From the NCBI RefSeq assembly GCF_050436995.1, contig NC_134775.1, forward strand, positions 7,231,124 through 7,295,123: 64,000 bases of DNA, read 5' to 3'. This stretch comes from Anticarsia gemmatalis (lineage: Eukaryota; Arthropoda; Insecta; Lepidoptera; Erebidae). This document shows, in pieces, positions 40,976-52,213 of this stretch. A program made the translations under genes and the position numbers. The notes beneath the pieces were generated by a model. That model was not told the DNA's origin. It saw only the letters and a list, made by a program, of their open reading frames with translations, and did no database searches. Each line of letters begins with the position of its first letter. Position 1 is the stretch's first letter.

Positions 40976-41756
40976 TAGGGTCATTAGTGAGATAGACATC
41001 AGAAAAAGAAATCGATTTTAAGCAATCCTAGAATTTTAACAAGTTTTTCATTACTATAGCCTTTACATTCCAACTTGTGATAGAATATGTTTTCTTTACA
41101 GGAATCTTTAAAGTTTATGCGGTGTGATCCGACATATGTAAGTCAAGAATGCTATGGGTACATTTTCGTGAAATGTTATGTGCAAAATTGTCAATGCAGG
41201 TATTGCTTTGTAGTCTGGTAGGTTGATTAATTTGTAAACTAAGATTGTACTTTAATAGGAAACTGGTAAACTCAACAGATAACTTATCCTGTTTTAAAAT
41301 GTTAATATTAAAATCGCCACATAAAATTACCTTTAGGTTCGAGTTGTAACAGTATTTACATAAAATAATATCCAATCTAGAGAAGAAAACCTGTAAATTA
41401 TTTAACTTGGGTACTCTGTACATGCAAATAATAATTATATTATGAGGTATTACTTCAATTGCACAAACCTCGACAGCGCCTTCAATTGACATTTTACTGA
41501 TTTCTTTAAGGTCTTTGTATTGAATACCATGTCTTACCAGGATACAAGCTCCTCCTCTTTTGGTACTTCGTGCGTAGTATGTGGCTAATTTATAGTAAGG
41601 TACCGAAAGAAGCTCCTCGTGTCCTCGCTCAATAAAGTGTTCGGTAATGCAAACAATGTCAATACTATTTTTTTGTTCAGTTAACTCTTGCAGGTGCAGA
41701 GTTAAGTGATCTGCTTTGTTGATGAGTCCCGCAATGTTTTGATGCATAATAATCAA
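40976..41756 (-). pseudogene. LINE-E2 ORF2, endonuclease part
   Basis: Start MIIMHQNIAGLINKADHL (the QN-xxG block). Then CITEHFIERG (catalytic Glu), RGGACILVR, ICMYRVPK, ILCGDFNINIL, and LDLHMSDHTA near the end (catalytic Asp-His). The frame stops right after the SDH motif, so a stop or frameshift separates it from the RT frame. Confidence 0.85.
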
Positions 41757-41774
41757 ATGCTTATAGAAAAAACG

Positions 41775-42753
41775 TGTCTGGCTGCTTCATTTCTGAGCTG
41801 GAAGAATGATGTATTGTCTCGTTATTTTCGGTCTCGATCTCAATTATGGTCCTCTTTAGATTAGTAAAAATATTCTTCATTCCTGTTCCATTTATGTGTC
41901 CTTGTTGCACAGAAAACATTTCATATCCGCAAGTTAATTCTGCATTTGAGTCCAGTAAATAGGCATATTCGTAAGTTAAGTTGTCTAGATATAGGAGATG
42001 ATTAAAAGTTTATATTCTAGTGTTATAGATAGTGTAGTTGCCAAATCTGTAGGTCGGAAGGCAAATTATCAGATTGGTGTTCTTTATTCTTTCAATGGTT
42101 TCTCTAATAAGAAATATAATGTCGTGATAATTTTCAGTCCTTATGAAGTCCATTTCTCCCATCATTATAACACAATAGTCATTTTTATTAAAGTTTTTTA
42201 TTTTATTATCGATGCCGAGTAACATTTGATGAATATTACCTCCTGGATATACATAGTGGCAATAATTAAATGTATCAAAAGTGTCCTCAATTAAGTTACT
42301 TAATCTATTCCTTTTATTATTGCTAATTATACACAAGTTATTCCGTTCTTTGTCCTTTTTTATCGAATGATTTTTATTGCCTTGAAGGTTCGTCATTATC
42401 TGAGTATCATCTTGCGTTGATTTGTCAGCGATATGCGGGGTCAAATAGTTTTGTTTGGTTTTTGCAGTCTTTGGAGTTGTCTGTGGGCTGCTATTTATAG
42501 CGTTTGTTTTATTTCTTCTTTTCTTATTAGTTATTGGAGATGAATTGTTATCGCTTACTATATCAGTTGTAATCTTTTTATAGATATTTTTCTTTCTAGT
42601 TAGATCATCGATAGTGTTCTTAAGTTGAGTATTTTCTAAGTTTAAAGTCTCCACTTCTGCGTGTGCTGCCTCTAAATCTAATGTTAATTCCTTTATTTTT
42701 TTCTGTAGTTGTGTCACTTCATCGCAATGCTCTTCGTCTGACATTTCCGGCAA
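41775..42753 (-). pseudogene. LINE-E2 ORF1 (coiled coil plus esterase-like domain)
   Basis: The N terminus is a long coiled coil (VTQLQKKIKELTLDLEAAHA). A basic linker follows, then YVYPGGNIHQMLLGIDNKI and DYCVIMMGEMDFI, which resemble the GDSL/SGNH-hydrolase-like domain of CR1 ORF1 proteins (blocks with Gly and a GGxND-like word; here GEMD, so the usual Asn is altered). The main frame stops at 42010, but the same reading continues (GYEMFSVQQGHINGTG) to about 41775. So one nonsense change is present. Confidence 0.65.
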
Positions 42754-42779
42754 GCTATTACTAGTGGTACAATTTAAAT

Positions 42780-43515
42780 TTTAAATCAGTAGATATGTTT
42801 GAGTCGTTATTTGTATCAATTGTATCCGAATGTCTGCGTTGGCGCTGACGTCGTTGAGTGATATTTCCAAAGAAGTTCATTGTAAGATAATGAATTAACA
42901 ATTTTAAGAATCACAAAAAGCTATCGCAGCTAGCGAGGTTCGAACGCGCGACAACGTGTGCCAATACGCGTGAACCTGTAGGTGCATTTAATGCGCCACG
43001 GAGCTTGTTACCGATGTAAGCGAAATTAATCTTTACTTTCTAGGTGCGCTTACTAAGTACGAAAATTGTTGTGATTGATCAGTTCATTTGAGGTTCACGA
43101 CATTCAAATAAAATAAACGGATCACTTTTTCACTTCTTGAGATTTACTTTTAGCATAGATTTTTAAACACTTTATTGATATTATCTGGTACGAAATCTGT
43201 TTGTTGTTGTATTTATTGTTATGTTTAATGATAACTGGTAGTTTATTGTTTATTTTTGTTTGTTAACACTGCACTTTTATGTAAAATTGTCGAAGTGATA
43301 TAACTTTTATTGTACTGTATATATCGTTTTACCAACACTTTATGGTCATTATTAGGTACTGAGTCACTAGGAAATTATGTCTATTCACTTTCAAATCACA
43401 GTTTTATATTTTTAACACACTTTAAATACGGAGCTTATATTATGTTTACGTGACGACTAGCGCCGTTCCTCTTCGTGTATATGAAGCGGGTGAATGTTCA
43501 TCCATCCTTATATTT
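42780..43515. other. Stretch upstream of LINE-E2, contains a tRNA-like block
   Basis: Apart from the tRNA-like block noted separately it is AT-rich and without readable genes. Repeated TTTGTTTGTT words near 43200-43260 are low-complexity. It is partly the 5' UTR of LINE-E2. Confidence 0.4.
42915..43015 (-). mobile_element. tRNA-like SINE head
   Basis: On the minus strand CTCCGTGGCGCATTAAATG (A-box-like) is followed by GCGCGTTCGAACCTCGC (B-box). No closed cloverleaf could be drawn, so this is a SINE head rather than a tRNA gene. The body downstream (AGCTTTTTGTGATTC) was not recognised. Confidence 0.5.
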
Positions 43516-43519
43516 TGAT

Positions 43520-44235
43520 TTCTTCAACCACCATCACACACTACACTAACCGTGTCCCTACTCTGTGAGCTAACCGATTGCGAAACATAGCGAGGTTTTG
43601 TAATAGTAATCACTGGTTTCCACGTCGCGGATAATTTGAAGCCGTCTTCCCGATTGAAATTTGTATGTTTTTTAATTTCGATCGCTTCACGAACAATCCT
43701 TGAGTAGAAATGTCGTTCAGTGGAGAGGACTTGAGGGCGATGGAACTCAGTAATTAGTAAATCCTGCTTCGAGTAGATGTTCTGCAATGGCTGAAGTCAG
43801 CCATTGCAGAACTTCTGATCTGACTGTTCTTAACAGCGGCGATATGTTTCTTGACCCTTTCAGCTATCGACCGCTTAGTCTGGCCTATGTAGGAACGACC
43901 GCAGCTGACGTTGATCTTGTAGACACCTGGTGTTTGAAATGGTAGTACATCCTTCAGTGTCGCCACTGTGCTGCTGACTTTAACCAACGGCGTGAATATT
44001 GTGCTGATACTGTATTGTTTTAATACATTTCCGATCTTATCAGTCACTCCGCTGACGTAGGGCAAGTAGGCGGGTTATCTGTTGACCTCCGGGTGTTTAC
44101 TCCGTTTCATGATCTTGTTCTTTCGTCGACTTACACGGTATCCGTTCATTTTCAGTACCTCCTAAACATGTTCCAGCTCCTTCCCAAAATGTTCAGGGTC
44201 ACAGAGGTCTGTTCTTCAGTGACGTCATAACGGAC
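43520..44235 (-). pseudogene. Penelope-like element: linker and GIY-YIG endonuclease
   Basis: The minus-strand upstream part reads HFGKELEHVR-like text and NGYRVSRRKNK. Then AYLPYVSGVTDKIG, GVYKINVSCGRSYIGQTKR (GIY-YIG core: VYK...SYIGQT with following Arg) and AERVKKHI. The last part (43524-43787) has ERHFYSRIVREAIEIKKH with the catalytic-type Glu and an NFNREDGFKL end. This nuclease cuts target DNA for Penelope reverse transcription. The RT is missing. A 34-bp palindrome at 43779-43812 causes the frame break. Confidence 0.85.
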
Positions 44236-44504
44236 TGCAAGTGACGGGGGTGGTGATGAAACGTTAGGCATTTTAAAGTAGAATGCGTGTTCGCGTTAAT
44301 TCCCGTATCCTATTTTATGTTAAACACGCGAGAGTTTAAAAGTAATGTGGGAGTAAGAAGTTGAGGGTAGGTGAGATTTGAGCCAGCTCTCCCAAATCAG
44401 GACGTCATGAACAAAAACGCAATGAAAATTTTCATCGCTTTTTTTTCGATTTATCCGATTTTTAATGCGTTTTTTTTACATATTTTGGTAGTATTTCATT
44501 ATTA
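44236..44504. other. Unassigned stretch
   Basis: Low-information DNA between the Penelope fragment and the R1 fragment; no gene or repeat was recognised. Confidence 0.4.
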
Positions 44505-44660
44505 CTACAAAATGCAATATAAATATGAAAAAAAAATCCCTCATATTACTGTTTTTCTCAAAAAACAGCAAAGGATTAAAGCAACGTATAAATTCAACCG
44601 GCCAACGACACCGCACAGACGGCCGGCCGCGATGGTCGACGTCACGCCGCAGGTACCTAC
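44505..44660. repeat. Repeat R1, inverted and diverged end fragment (copy 3)
   Basis: Reverse complement of the last ~170 bp of the R1 units: AAAAAAAATCCCTCATATTAC, AAAAAACAGCAAAGGATTAA, then GTCGACGTCACGCCGCAGG. It is more diverged than the other two copies, so R1 has both old and young members. A perfect hairpin follows immediately. Confidence 0.65.
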
Positions 44661-44712
44661 GCACGCACTCACTCACACTTAGTTTACGGACTAAGTGTGA
44701 GTGAGTGCGTGC
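44661..44712. repeat. Perfect 22-bp hairpin
   Basis: Arms 44661-44682 and 44691-44712 are exact reverse complements (left arm starts GCACGCACTCACTCACAC) around the 8-nt loop TTTACGGA. It abuts the R1 end fragment. A hairpin also lies near the same end of R1 copy 2 (8042-8084), although its sequence differs. Confidence 0.85.
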
Positions 44713-45114
44713 CAGTGACAGATTTTCACGTCCAAGTACTTCTCAGTCGGTAACTCGTAAAATGCCTCATTGCCAAATGTTGCATTATGAAGCGTTGTAA
44801 ACGCACGTCATAAAAAAAATAACTTTTTGTATTAAATCTTTAGCATTATTAATTTAAATATTGAAAAATAATAAATTAATTGATTTGCTGAGCAAAGTAT
44901 TTATTTATTTATATTCTTAAGAATCATGAAGTTCCCTTAAAAAAAATGATTTAATCGAAACGTTTTCATAAAATTATACATTTCAGTTTGCACATTAAAT
45001 ATAATGTCGAATAACTTTAAATACGTCATTTCCTCCCGAAAAAAAATGTACTAATTGTTGACATGAGTAAAGTAAGTAATAAAAAAAAACAACGGCAGTT
45101 GGGAAACTCGTCAG
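44713..45114. other. AT-rich spacer before SINE
   Basis: No gene or known repeat was recognised. Confidence 0.4.
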
Positions 45115-45695
45115 CTGATACATTTACTTAGGCTATCAAAGCATTAGAAGCAGTGATAGCCGAGTGGTATAAGTTGACACCTCCCACGCCAGCGGTCGCA
45201 GGTTCGAATCCGAGGCAACACACCAATGACTTTTCGAAGTTATGTGTGTATTAGAAATAATTATCACATGCTCCAACGGTAAAGGAAAACATCGTGAGGA
45301 AACCTTGCATGCCTAAAATTTGTTTAATACATTTATTGAGGGCATGCAAAGTCCCCAACGCCCATAGCCAGTTGCGCTCACCGGTCAGTAAACGATCTGT
45401 GGGTTAAGCAATCCCCGGCGCGGTCATTCCATAGATGGGTGACCGCATAGTGGTATTTGAACTGGGCGTCTCCGTGCTTCGGAGGGCACGTAAAAAGGCG
45501 GTCCCGGTTGTTGTCTACTAAGATAACAATCGTTAAGCCATGACAAAGGCCTTTCGGGCGGCTTGAACAACTTTGACACTAGGTTGACCACTAACCATAC
45601 GATAAGAATAAGAAGAAGACTTGGCCAGCGTGGTGGACTTAAGGCTTAACCCCTCCCTCATTACGGGAGGAGACCCTTGCCCATCTGATACATTT
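45115..45695 (+). mobile_element. Compound SINE: tRNA head, 5S-rRNA-like middle
   Basis: A tRNA-like head has A-box TAGCCGAGTGGTATAAG and B-box GGTTCGAATCC (45160-45220). At 45413-45460, GGGTTAAGCAATCCCCGGCG then GGTCATTCCATAGATGGGTG resembles the 3' half of 5S rRNA (TTAAGCA..., GGCGCGGT..., ATGGGTGACCGC). The 3' part is GTGCTTCGGAGGGCACGT and an AAGAATAAGAAGAAG stretch. CTGATACATTT flanks it (45115-45125, 45685-45695), an 11-bp target duplication. It is non-coding and depends on LINE enzymes. Confidence 0.75.
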
Positions 45696-46235
45696 TCTTT
45701 TGAGAGGAAATCACTCATATATTTTTTTCATATTTGCGTGACCAGCTGACGTATAATCCACCGCTATACAGGGTGTAAACGACGGTTAACCGAAAACTTC
45801 AGTGTTAATTTAGTGACACTACATGCGCGAAATTTACTTCAACCATTTTTCTCGGTAACGATTGGTTCCCGAGTTAGTCATTTTTGAGCGCTCAATGTAT
45901 CATGAACAACGCGATGTAACCACGCGCACGCCTATGAAATTGCTTACTGTATTGTAGTTGCACAGTAGATAGTTAGTTCACAACGGCGGCGCCGCGCGGC
46001 GCGTCGAGCGTCGACATGCCGCGTCATGTCGTAGGTATATAGGTACGCATACAAACGCGTCTATGCGCTCACTTGTATGCAACGCTATCATTAGATAACA
46101 GTTTTACGTATCGTTTATTGTATTGTAGGCAGGCCCATGTGTTACAAAAGCTGTAACGTGAAATCAAACAATACTAGCAAAAAGTAACCAATAACAAGAA
46201 AGTGCTAAAACAAATTGTTATCAATATCAATGAAC
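45696..46235. other. Unassigned, possibly the far end of a DUF4817 element
   Basis: TATACAGGGTGTAAACGACG near 45771 has the look of a TIR (ACAGGGTGT). A GC-rich palindromic run (GGCGGCGCCGCGCGGCGCG) lies at 45985-46005. I could not find the matching end, so no element is claimed. Confidence 0.35.
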
Positions 46236-46239
46236 ATGC

Positions 46240-46600
46240 GATTATCTGGTGTATGGCGAGAGTTTGGATTCTGGACAGATGCAGAGCACGCCGTACACTT
46301 CCACGAGCTTCACCATAACTCATCAACAATTCTTCGTATTCACTAACACAACTGCACTTCGAGAATAAGAGTACCTAACAAAACTAATAACGATAAAAAC
46401 ACTAACGACACAAAACCGAAACAATAACAAGTAATAATAAACAACAGTTCACACACGACACGACGAACACGACATAACTAAACCGGAGAAGAGCGGTAGT
46501 TTGAGCAGTCCGCGAGCACACTGCTTAAACTATCAAAGAGAGCCGCCGGCGCCGCGCCTCCGCACACACGCCGCCCATTCGTAAAAATTCGTAAATTCAT
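46240..46600 (-). pseudogene. DUF4817-like remnant with R2 leader (copy 2)
   Basis: The minus strand at about 46360-46250 reads SEYEELLMSYGEARG and then VRRALHL, with frame breaks. It aligns with the AREYAEMLMCYGEARGNAQ block at 52.5 kb. Upstream (46397-46600) lies the R2 leader seen at 1477 and 52612. DUF4817 is a helix-turn-helix-like block found at the N terminus of several insect mobile-element proteins. Confidence 0.6.
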
Positions 46601-46676
46601 AAAATAAAAAACCCCTGCGTGCCCCTACTTAGACGTACGCGAAATCGAAAAATGATTCCCAAATAAATAAATAAAT

Positions 46677-46703
46677 CGACACCTCCTACGTAAATTATCG
46701 TAA
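46677..46703 (+). repeat. Left terminal inverted repeat
   Basis: CGACACCTCCTACG, then a partly conserved 13 bp ending ATCGTAA. It pairs with 52187-52213. It is the presumed transposase binding site. Confidence 0.85.
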
Positions 46704-46989
46704 TCAACAAAGGAGAATGGGCACTCCTGGGCGGTCGGCGGCCATTAATGAAAGTAGTGTCAAATTAAAGTAATGATAACTAGGAACAACTTTTACTAAG
46801 AACGTTTCGCTGCAATCCTTTCAGGAAACAATATATTGACATGTAAATATAATGGAATTTCATAGAACAAATACAATTATTTCGTGTCTGTAATGCATTT
46901 AATGTTGTGTAATAACGTTACATCTTCTTATAACGATTGCAATGCCATCAAAATGAACAATAATCGTAACTCGTATCTATCTATCATAT

Positions 46990-47205
46990 GGTTCACCCAG
47001 TTTCAAAGTTGTTCAAGCCGCCCGAATGTTATCTTAGTTGACAACAACCGGGACCGACTTTTTACGTGCCCTCGGAAGCACAGAGAAGCTCAGTTCAAAT
47101 ACCACAATGTGGTCACCCATCTATAGAATGACCGCGCCAACGGTTGCTTAACCAACAGATCGTTTACCGACCAGTGAGCGCAACTGGCTATGAACGCCTC
47201 GTTTT
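46990..47205 (-). mobile_element. 5S-like SINE fragment inside the transposon
   Basis: This is the reverse complement of about 45360-45580: GACAACAACCGGGACCGAC, TTACGTGCCCTCGGAAGC, GGTCACCCATCTATAG and ACAGATCGTTTACCGACC. It includes the 5S-like stretch and the trailing GCACGT block but not the tRNA head. It is a 5'-truncated insertion or a separate decayed copy. Confidence 0.75.
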
Positions 47206-47729
47206 TAAGCTGAGCATTCAAGACAGATAAGTCGTCTCAGTGAATATATCAAAGAAAATCAAGATGTTTACTTGTTACGATATTTATATATTTACATGTT
47301 ATGATTGTTCGAATATTAATAATGTCTATATTTGTATGCAATAATATAAATAGTACTTTTTATTTAATCTCCGAATATGAGCCAAAAATATGTTTTTATA
47401 CTATTAAAAGTGCTCAAAAACAAAAATGTATTTTGTTCGTCATATAAGTGCGTCGCGGCAATAAAACTTCTACACGGTAATTATAGGACTAAACTACATT
47501 AAAAAAACAAAAAATCAAGTTTGGCCGCGGATCGCCCAGGCTCCATACTATTTTGCCCATTCTCCTTTAAGTTTTTCACTTTTCTCTATTTTCACGCTTC
47601 TAAGCATGTGGACTAACATCTCCAATTACTAAAAAGTCAGTATTTCTATTAGAAAGTCTTGTTAATTAGATTGCAAAATATCTTATATTCACTTTTGTCC
47701 GCGTAGAAAATCGTATCGTCAGTACCGAT

Positions 47730-47885
47730 ACAATGCGCGGGGGTGAGGGGACGCTCGGGGCGCGCGAGCGCCGCGTATGTGCCAGTAGCGACAAAATACG
47801 CGGGGGAGGTGCACGCTTGTCGCGCGGCGAGAGCCTTTCGACTATTATTGTTGTTTTAATGATAATTTAGTTAGTTTTACCTTAA
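47730..47885 (+). promoter_or_regulatory. GC-rich upstream region of the transposase gene
   Basis: Just before the first exon an otherwise AT-rich element has a GC-rich block with two imperfect direct repeats (ACAATGCGCGGGGGTGAG near 47730, ACAAAATACGCGGGGGAGG near 47790). Position and composition suggest a promoter or 5' UTR. No TATA box was found. Confidence 0.4.
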
Positions 47886-47890
47886 ATAGA

Positions 47891-50800
47891 ATGAAAATGT
47901 CATCTAGAGCACAAATTATTCTTGATCTCATAACAAAAAATGATACAGTACGAAATGATGTGGCAGTTGAAAATTCAAATTACGAAAACAATAATAAGGT
48001 AAGAACACCGCCAGTAATTGAAGAACCTGAGAGAAATGAAGGTATGTATTAGTCTGTATTGATATTATATATTCTTTGTGTTTTTAAATATTAACCTAAC
48101 AGTTTTTATCCTTACCGATGTAAAATATTGTACTTATTACTTACTATATTATACGTTGTATTTACATGTAAAATAAATCTCTTAAGTATTACATACGATA
48201 TTTTACAACGGAACAGAATTAAAAATGATATCGTAAAATATACTTATGATATTTTACGTTGGCGATTCATATTGTTTTTTTATCGTATTTGCTACTTGCT
48301 ATTCACTACTTCGATAGGCTTTATAACTTACTGCATTATACGTGTCAAACATTTTTCAATTTTCACTAATTACATTTTCTTTTTTCAGAATCACCCATGC
48401 CATCGGATGCAGATATGAATACTATTGAACAAATGATGAGTTTCTTATCTGATTCAAATGTAAATGACAACAACGTCCGTCACGGTAGGTACCTACCTAC
48501 CACAAAAGCACCTAGGAGATTTTCACAATTTTTATCTGTATAATGTAATAATATGTATTATAGGTTTCTCTATTATTTTTTTTAGGTTACTTAACGGATA
48601 TAAATTTTGAAGATAACAATATGCCTAAAGTTACTAACATAGAAGAGAACGGGACTATAGAAGGGGAACCATGTCAATTTCGTGGTAGGTATAATAAATT
48701 GTACCAATTATTATTATTGTGCAACAATTATGTAGGTATCCATAGTAATTTAACAATTTTTTTTCTAGAATCATTCGAGGATAATATGAACCGGTCCGAT
48801 GAAAATAACACACCCATACCATTCCCAGATTGTACTACAAACCATTTAGACTACGACTGTGATAACTACTTCTGTCTTTGGTATATTGAAAATGCTATAC
48901 AACAACCGTTTTCAGTCATATCTTCCGCTACCGATGTACTATCAACACCCCAAGCGAATACTCCGTTTTCTTCTTTTTCCGAGTCAACTCCAACCTGTTC
49001 TAGGAAACGAAAAAAGATTTCTCGTAAAGATGTAGGTAATATTAGACGTCGACATGTTGCAGATTGGATAGATAATAAGAGGAAGAAGTTTAGAAATTTA
49101 GGCAAAGAGTATAAGAGTCGTGACGGTAGAACTAGGCTTGCGAAATCATTGAATATGAATATGAATATGATTGAATATGAATATGATTGGACAACTCACA
49201 CACGGTCATTTGATTCCAAACTAAGCAGAGCTTGTACTATGGTAACCAAATAACTGATAAACATACTTATATACTTCTAAATACATACTTATATAGATAA
49301 ATTAACATCCAGGCTCAGAACAAATACTCGTGCTCATCACACAAAGATTTGTCCCGGGTGGGATTCGAACCCACCACACGCGGCGCTCCGGTTGTTGCGG
49401 CAAGGTGACCGCTTAAACCACTGCGCCAAACGTGCAGTTAGAATGTTAGTACATTTAAACCGATGCGATGTGTCCAGAGAGTTGTAGACAAAAGTGTTCT
49501 ACGAGAATTAGTAGCGATGAAAGAATGTCTAATTTTAATCGATTTTGGAATTTAGGTAACAGGGAAAAGCAGTGGAGTTTTGTAGCTCACTTAGTGCTGA
49601 AACAAAAAAAACGTAGGGTTTTTACAGATACAGCATCAAGGCGTAATTTTACTTTAATATATAGACTGAAAGTTAACAGAGGTGACGAAGATGACTTAAT
49701 TGTTGTATGTAAAAAGACATTTTTAAATACGTTCTCTATTAGTGAACAATTTGTCTACACTGCTTTGGAAAAAGTAGATGTTATTAATGGTATGATAGAA
49801 TCGGACCAGCGAGGACGACATGATAATCATCGTAAGGTAATAACTGAAGATGTTGTTAGAAGTGTGTGTGATCACATCAATTCCATTCAACCCGCGGAAT
49901 CTCATTACACGCGAAGTAGAAGTGATAAGCTTTATTTAGACGGTGACTTGAATTTTCATCGCTTATTTGATTTATACAAAGAGTAGTTTGACGAACAGGT
50001 GTATTCCTCTATAGCTAAAACTGAAAGGCAATATCGTGATATTGTCAACGAACACTTTAAGCTAAGTTTTTACATACCTAAGAAGGACAAATGCCACATT
50101 TATAAAAATAAATCTACACCAACATTAGTTGAAACACAGCTTTTTGAATCGCATCTATCTAATCAAATTCTGGCACGTAACAGAAAGTTGTTGGATAAAG
50201 AAGCAGCCAAAACCTCGGACGGAAAAATATTAACAGCCACATTCGATTTTCAGAAAGTACTTAATGCTCCACACGGTAATTTGAGTGTTCTTTATTATAA
50301 ACGTAAATTGTCAATATTTAATTTCACTGTTTTTAATCTAGCGGATAAAGAAGGTACTTGCTATATGTGGCACGAAGGACAAGGTAAAAGAGGAGCTAAT
50401 GAGGTTTCCAGCTGTTTAATGAAATTTATTTCAAAACATAAGGACTCAGGGACAAACGAGTTTAGATTCTGGTCAGATAATTGTGTGGGCCAAAATCGCA
50501 ATCGAATAGTCTATGCGATGTATATGTATGCTGCCGCTACTTGTCACGTTTCTATTCGCCATTGTTTTTTAGAAGTTGGACACACTCAAAATGACGGTGA
50601 TAGCGTTCATGCGTTAATAGAAAGATCAGCCAAAAATAAACTCATTTACACTCCACATGAGTGGTACTGTTTGGTACGTTGGGCTAAACAAGACGGTAAG
50701 CCTTATATAGTGGAAGAAATGGACACACATTTTTATAATTTTAAGTCGTTGTTACAAGGGAATTGGAACAAGAGTGATAATGGAGATAAGGTACAATGGA

Positions 50801-51111
50801 ATAAAATTAAAGAAGTTTTAGTAAAATCTGAAAATCCTCATAAGTTGTACTATAAATATGATATGGCTAGTAATGATTATTATGTTTTGTCGGTAAAAAA
50901 AAATACGAGACGGCAATGTTCAACAGATTCTTCTGTGACAGACGAACCATTGTACCAAAGTAACCTCCCAATTCCTAAAGCCAAAAAAGACGATTTAATT
51001 AATATGTGTAACTCGGGAATTATTCCTAGAGGTTATCACGATTTTTCTACAAATCTCCCATTGTTAAATATTAACGATAATGATCGCGATTCTGATCTTG
51101 ATCTCGATTAG
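47891..51111 (+). pseudogene. DUF7869-type transposase, five-part gene with phase-1 introns
   Basis: Exons: 47891-48041, 48389-48484, 48586-48684, then from 48769. All three introns have GT/AG ends, and each interrupts a codon after its first base. Exon 4 encodes a basic patch (CSRKRKKISRKDVGN) and WIDNKRKKFRNLGKEYKS, is broken by a SINE (49150-49445), and resumes at 49468 with a Cys cluster (CPESCRQKC), then SHYTRSRSDKLYLDGDL. A TAG at 49984 interrupts it. The last frame (49999-51111) has TFDFQ (D83), WSDNCVGQNRN (D160) and GHTQNDGDSVHALIER (H195, D201), an RNase H-fold-like catalytic set. Without the SINE and one stop the gene would be open. Confidence 0.85.
49150..49445 (-). mobile_element. 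tRNA-derived SINE inserted in the transposase exon
   Basis: On the minus strand: TTTGGCGCAGTGGTTTAAGC (A-box), GGTGGGTTCGAATCCCACC (B-box), GGGACAAATCTTTGTGTGAT, ATTTATCTATATAAGTATG and TACAAGCTCTGCTTAGTTTG, ending in a short (ATTCAT)-like tail at 49150-49185. It is a familiar lepidopteran SINE type. It adds a run of false codons to the frame ending at 49253. Confidence 0.85.
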
Positions 51112-52186
51112 TTTAGGAGCTTAATTACTGTTGATTTACCTACAGGGAGACGCGACTTTACTCTTTTTTTATTTTTATTTTACATACCTAGGTTAAGGAT
51201 TATTATAACTTACGTATTGTGTTTGTGCCATTGAGTAAGTCTGATAGTGTTATTTTAAACTTAAGATTATAACTACTTTACAAGATGTAACAAAGACTGC
51301 CTAATAGTTTTCTTTAATTTTCTTTTAATGTTTTTTTAGGTAGGTACTACTTGTCTAACTAAAACGGTTACGGTTACCTAAAACAAGACTGATTGTTATA
51401 TTTGTAATCTTTATTTTTGTTTTACCAAAAGATTTTTAAGTTATGTTTAAATATTGATGGATCTCAAAGCAAGAGATTTAAAAAAAGATTATAGTCTGAG
51501 GTGTGATTAAAGCTTTTAAGCAATTTATATTAATAATAACGGTGTTTTACTCAATAAAAATGTTTAATAATTAGGTACATGTTGTTTTATTACTTCCATT
51601 TTTTATCAAATCGAATTGAAATTGAAATCTAAATACATAATACTATACACACGCATTCTTATACCAGGAAACCTAAATCAACACTAGTATACCTACCTCT
51701 GAAATGAAATATATACCTTGAAATTTCCTGTATTAAACAACACATACACACACACACGTACACACTCACAAACATACAATTTTTTTTTATTATCAATCTA
51801 GTCATTTACTATACGATTACAAACAATTTTAACAGAGTATAATGTATTATCTATTATTTACAATAGTTATTTTACTCATTCTTACAAAGTAGAATATAGC
51901 ATCTATGACATACGTTAAATGGTTTTAATTACTGTCCTACGTAATTCATAGTAAGTGTGACATACAACAATTTATTTCTTATGAAGGACGACGTAAAATA
52001 TCTTAAGTGACTTTTCTCAAAAACAAGAATAAATATGAATTCAATTACTACACAGGATTATCACTTACCTATATAATAATTCACATGCAAATTTTTAAAA
52101 ATATATCTTTACATCTCACTGAACTATCATCATTAAACAATGAGCGAAACTTTGAACAGCTGTACTGTAAAGTTGATGTAACGCAC
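51112..52186 (+). other. 3' UTR and right interior of the transposon
   Basis: AATAAA at 51553-51558 is the likely poly-A signal of the transposase mRNA. Beyond it the DNA is AT-rich with an (AC)n-like stretch (51745-51765) and no gene. Confidence 0.5.
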
Positions 52187-52213
52187 TTACGATATTATTC
52201 GTAGGAGGTGTCG
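52187..52213 (-). repeat. Right terminal inverted repeat
   Basis: TTACGATATTATTCGTAGGA then GGTGTCG: the mirror of the left end, followed by the AAAT target duplication. Confidence 0.85.
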
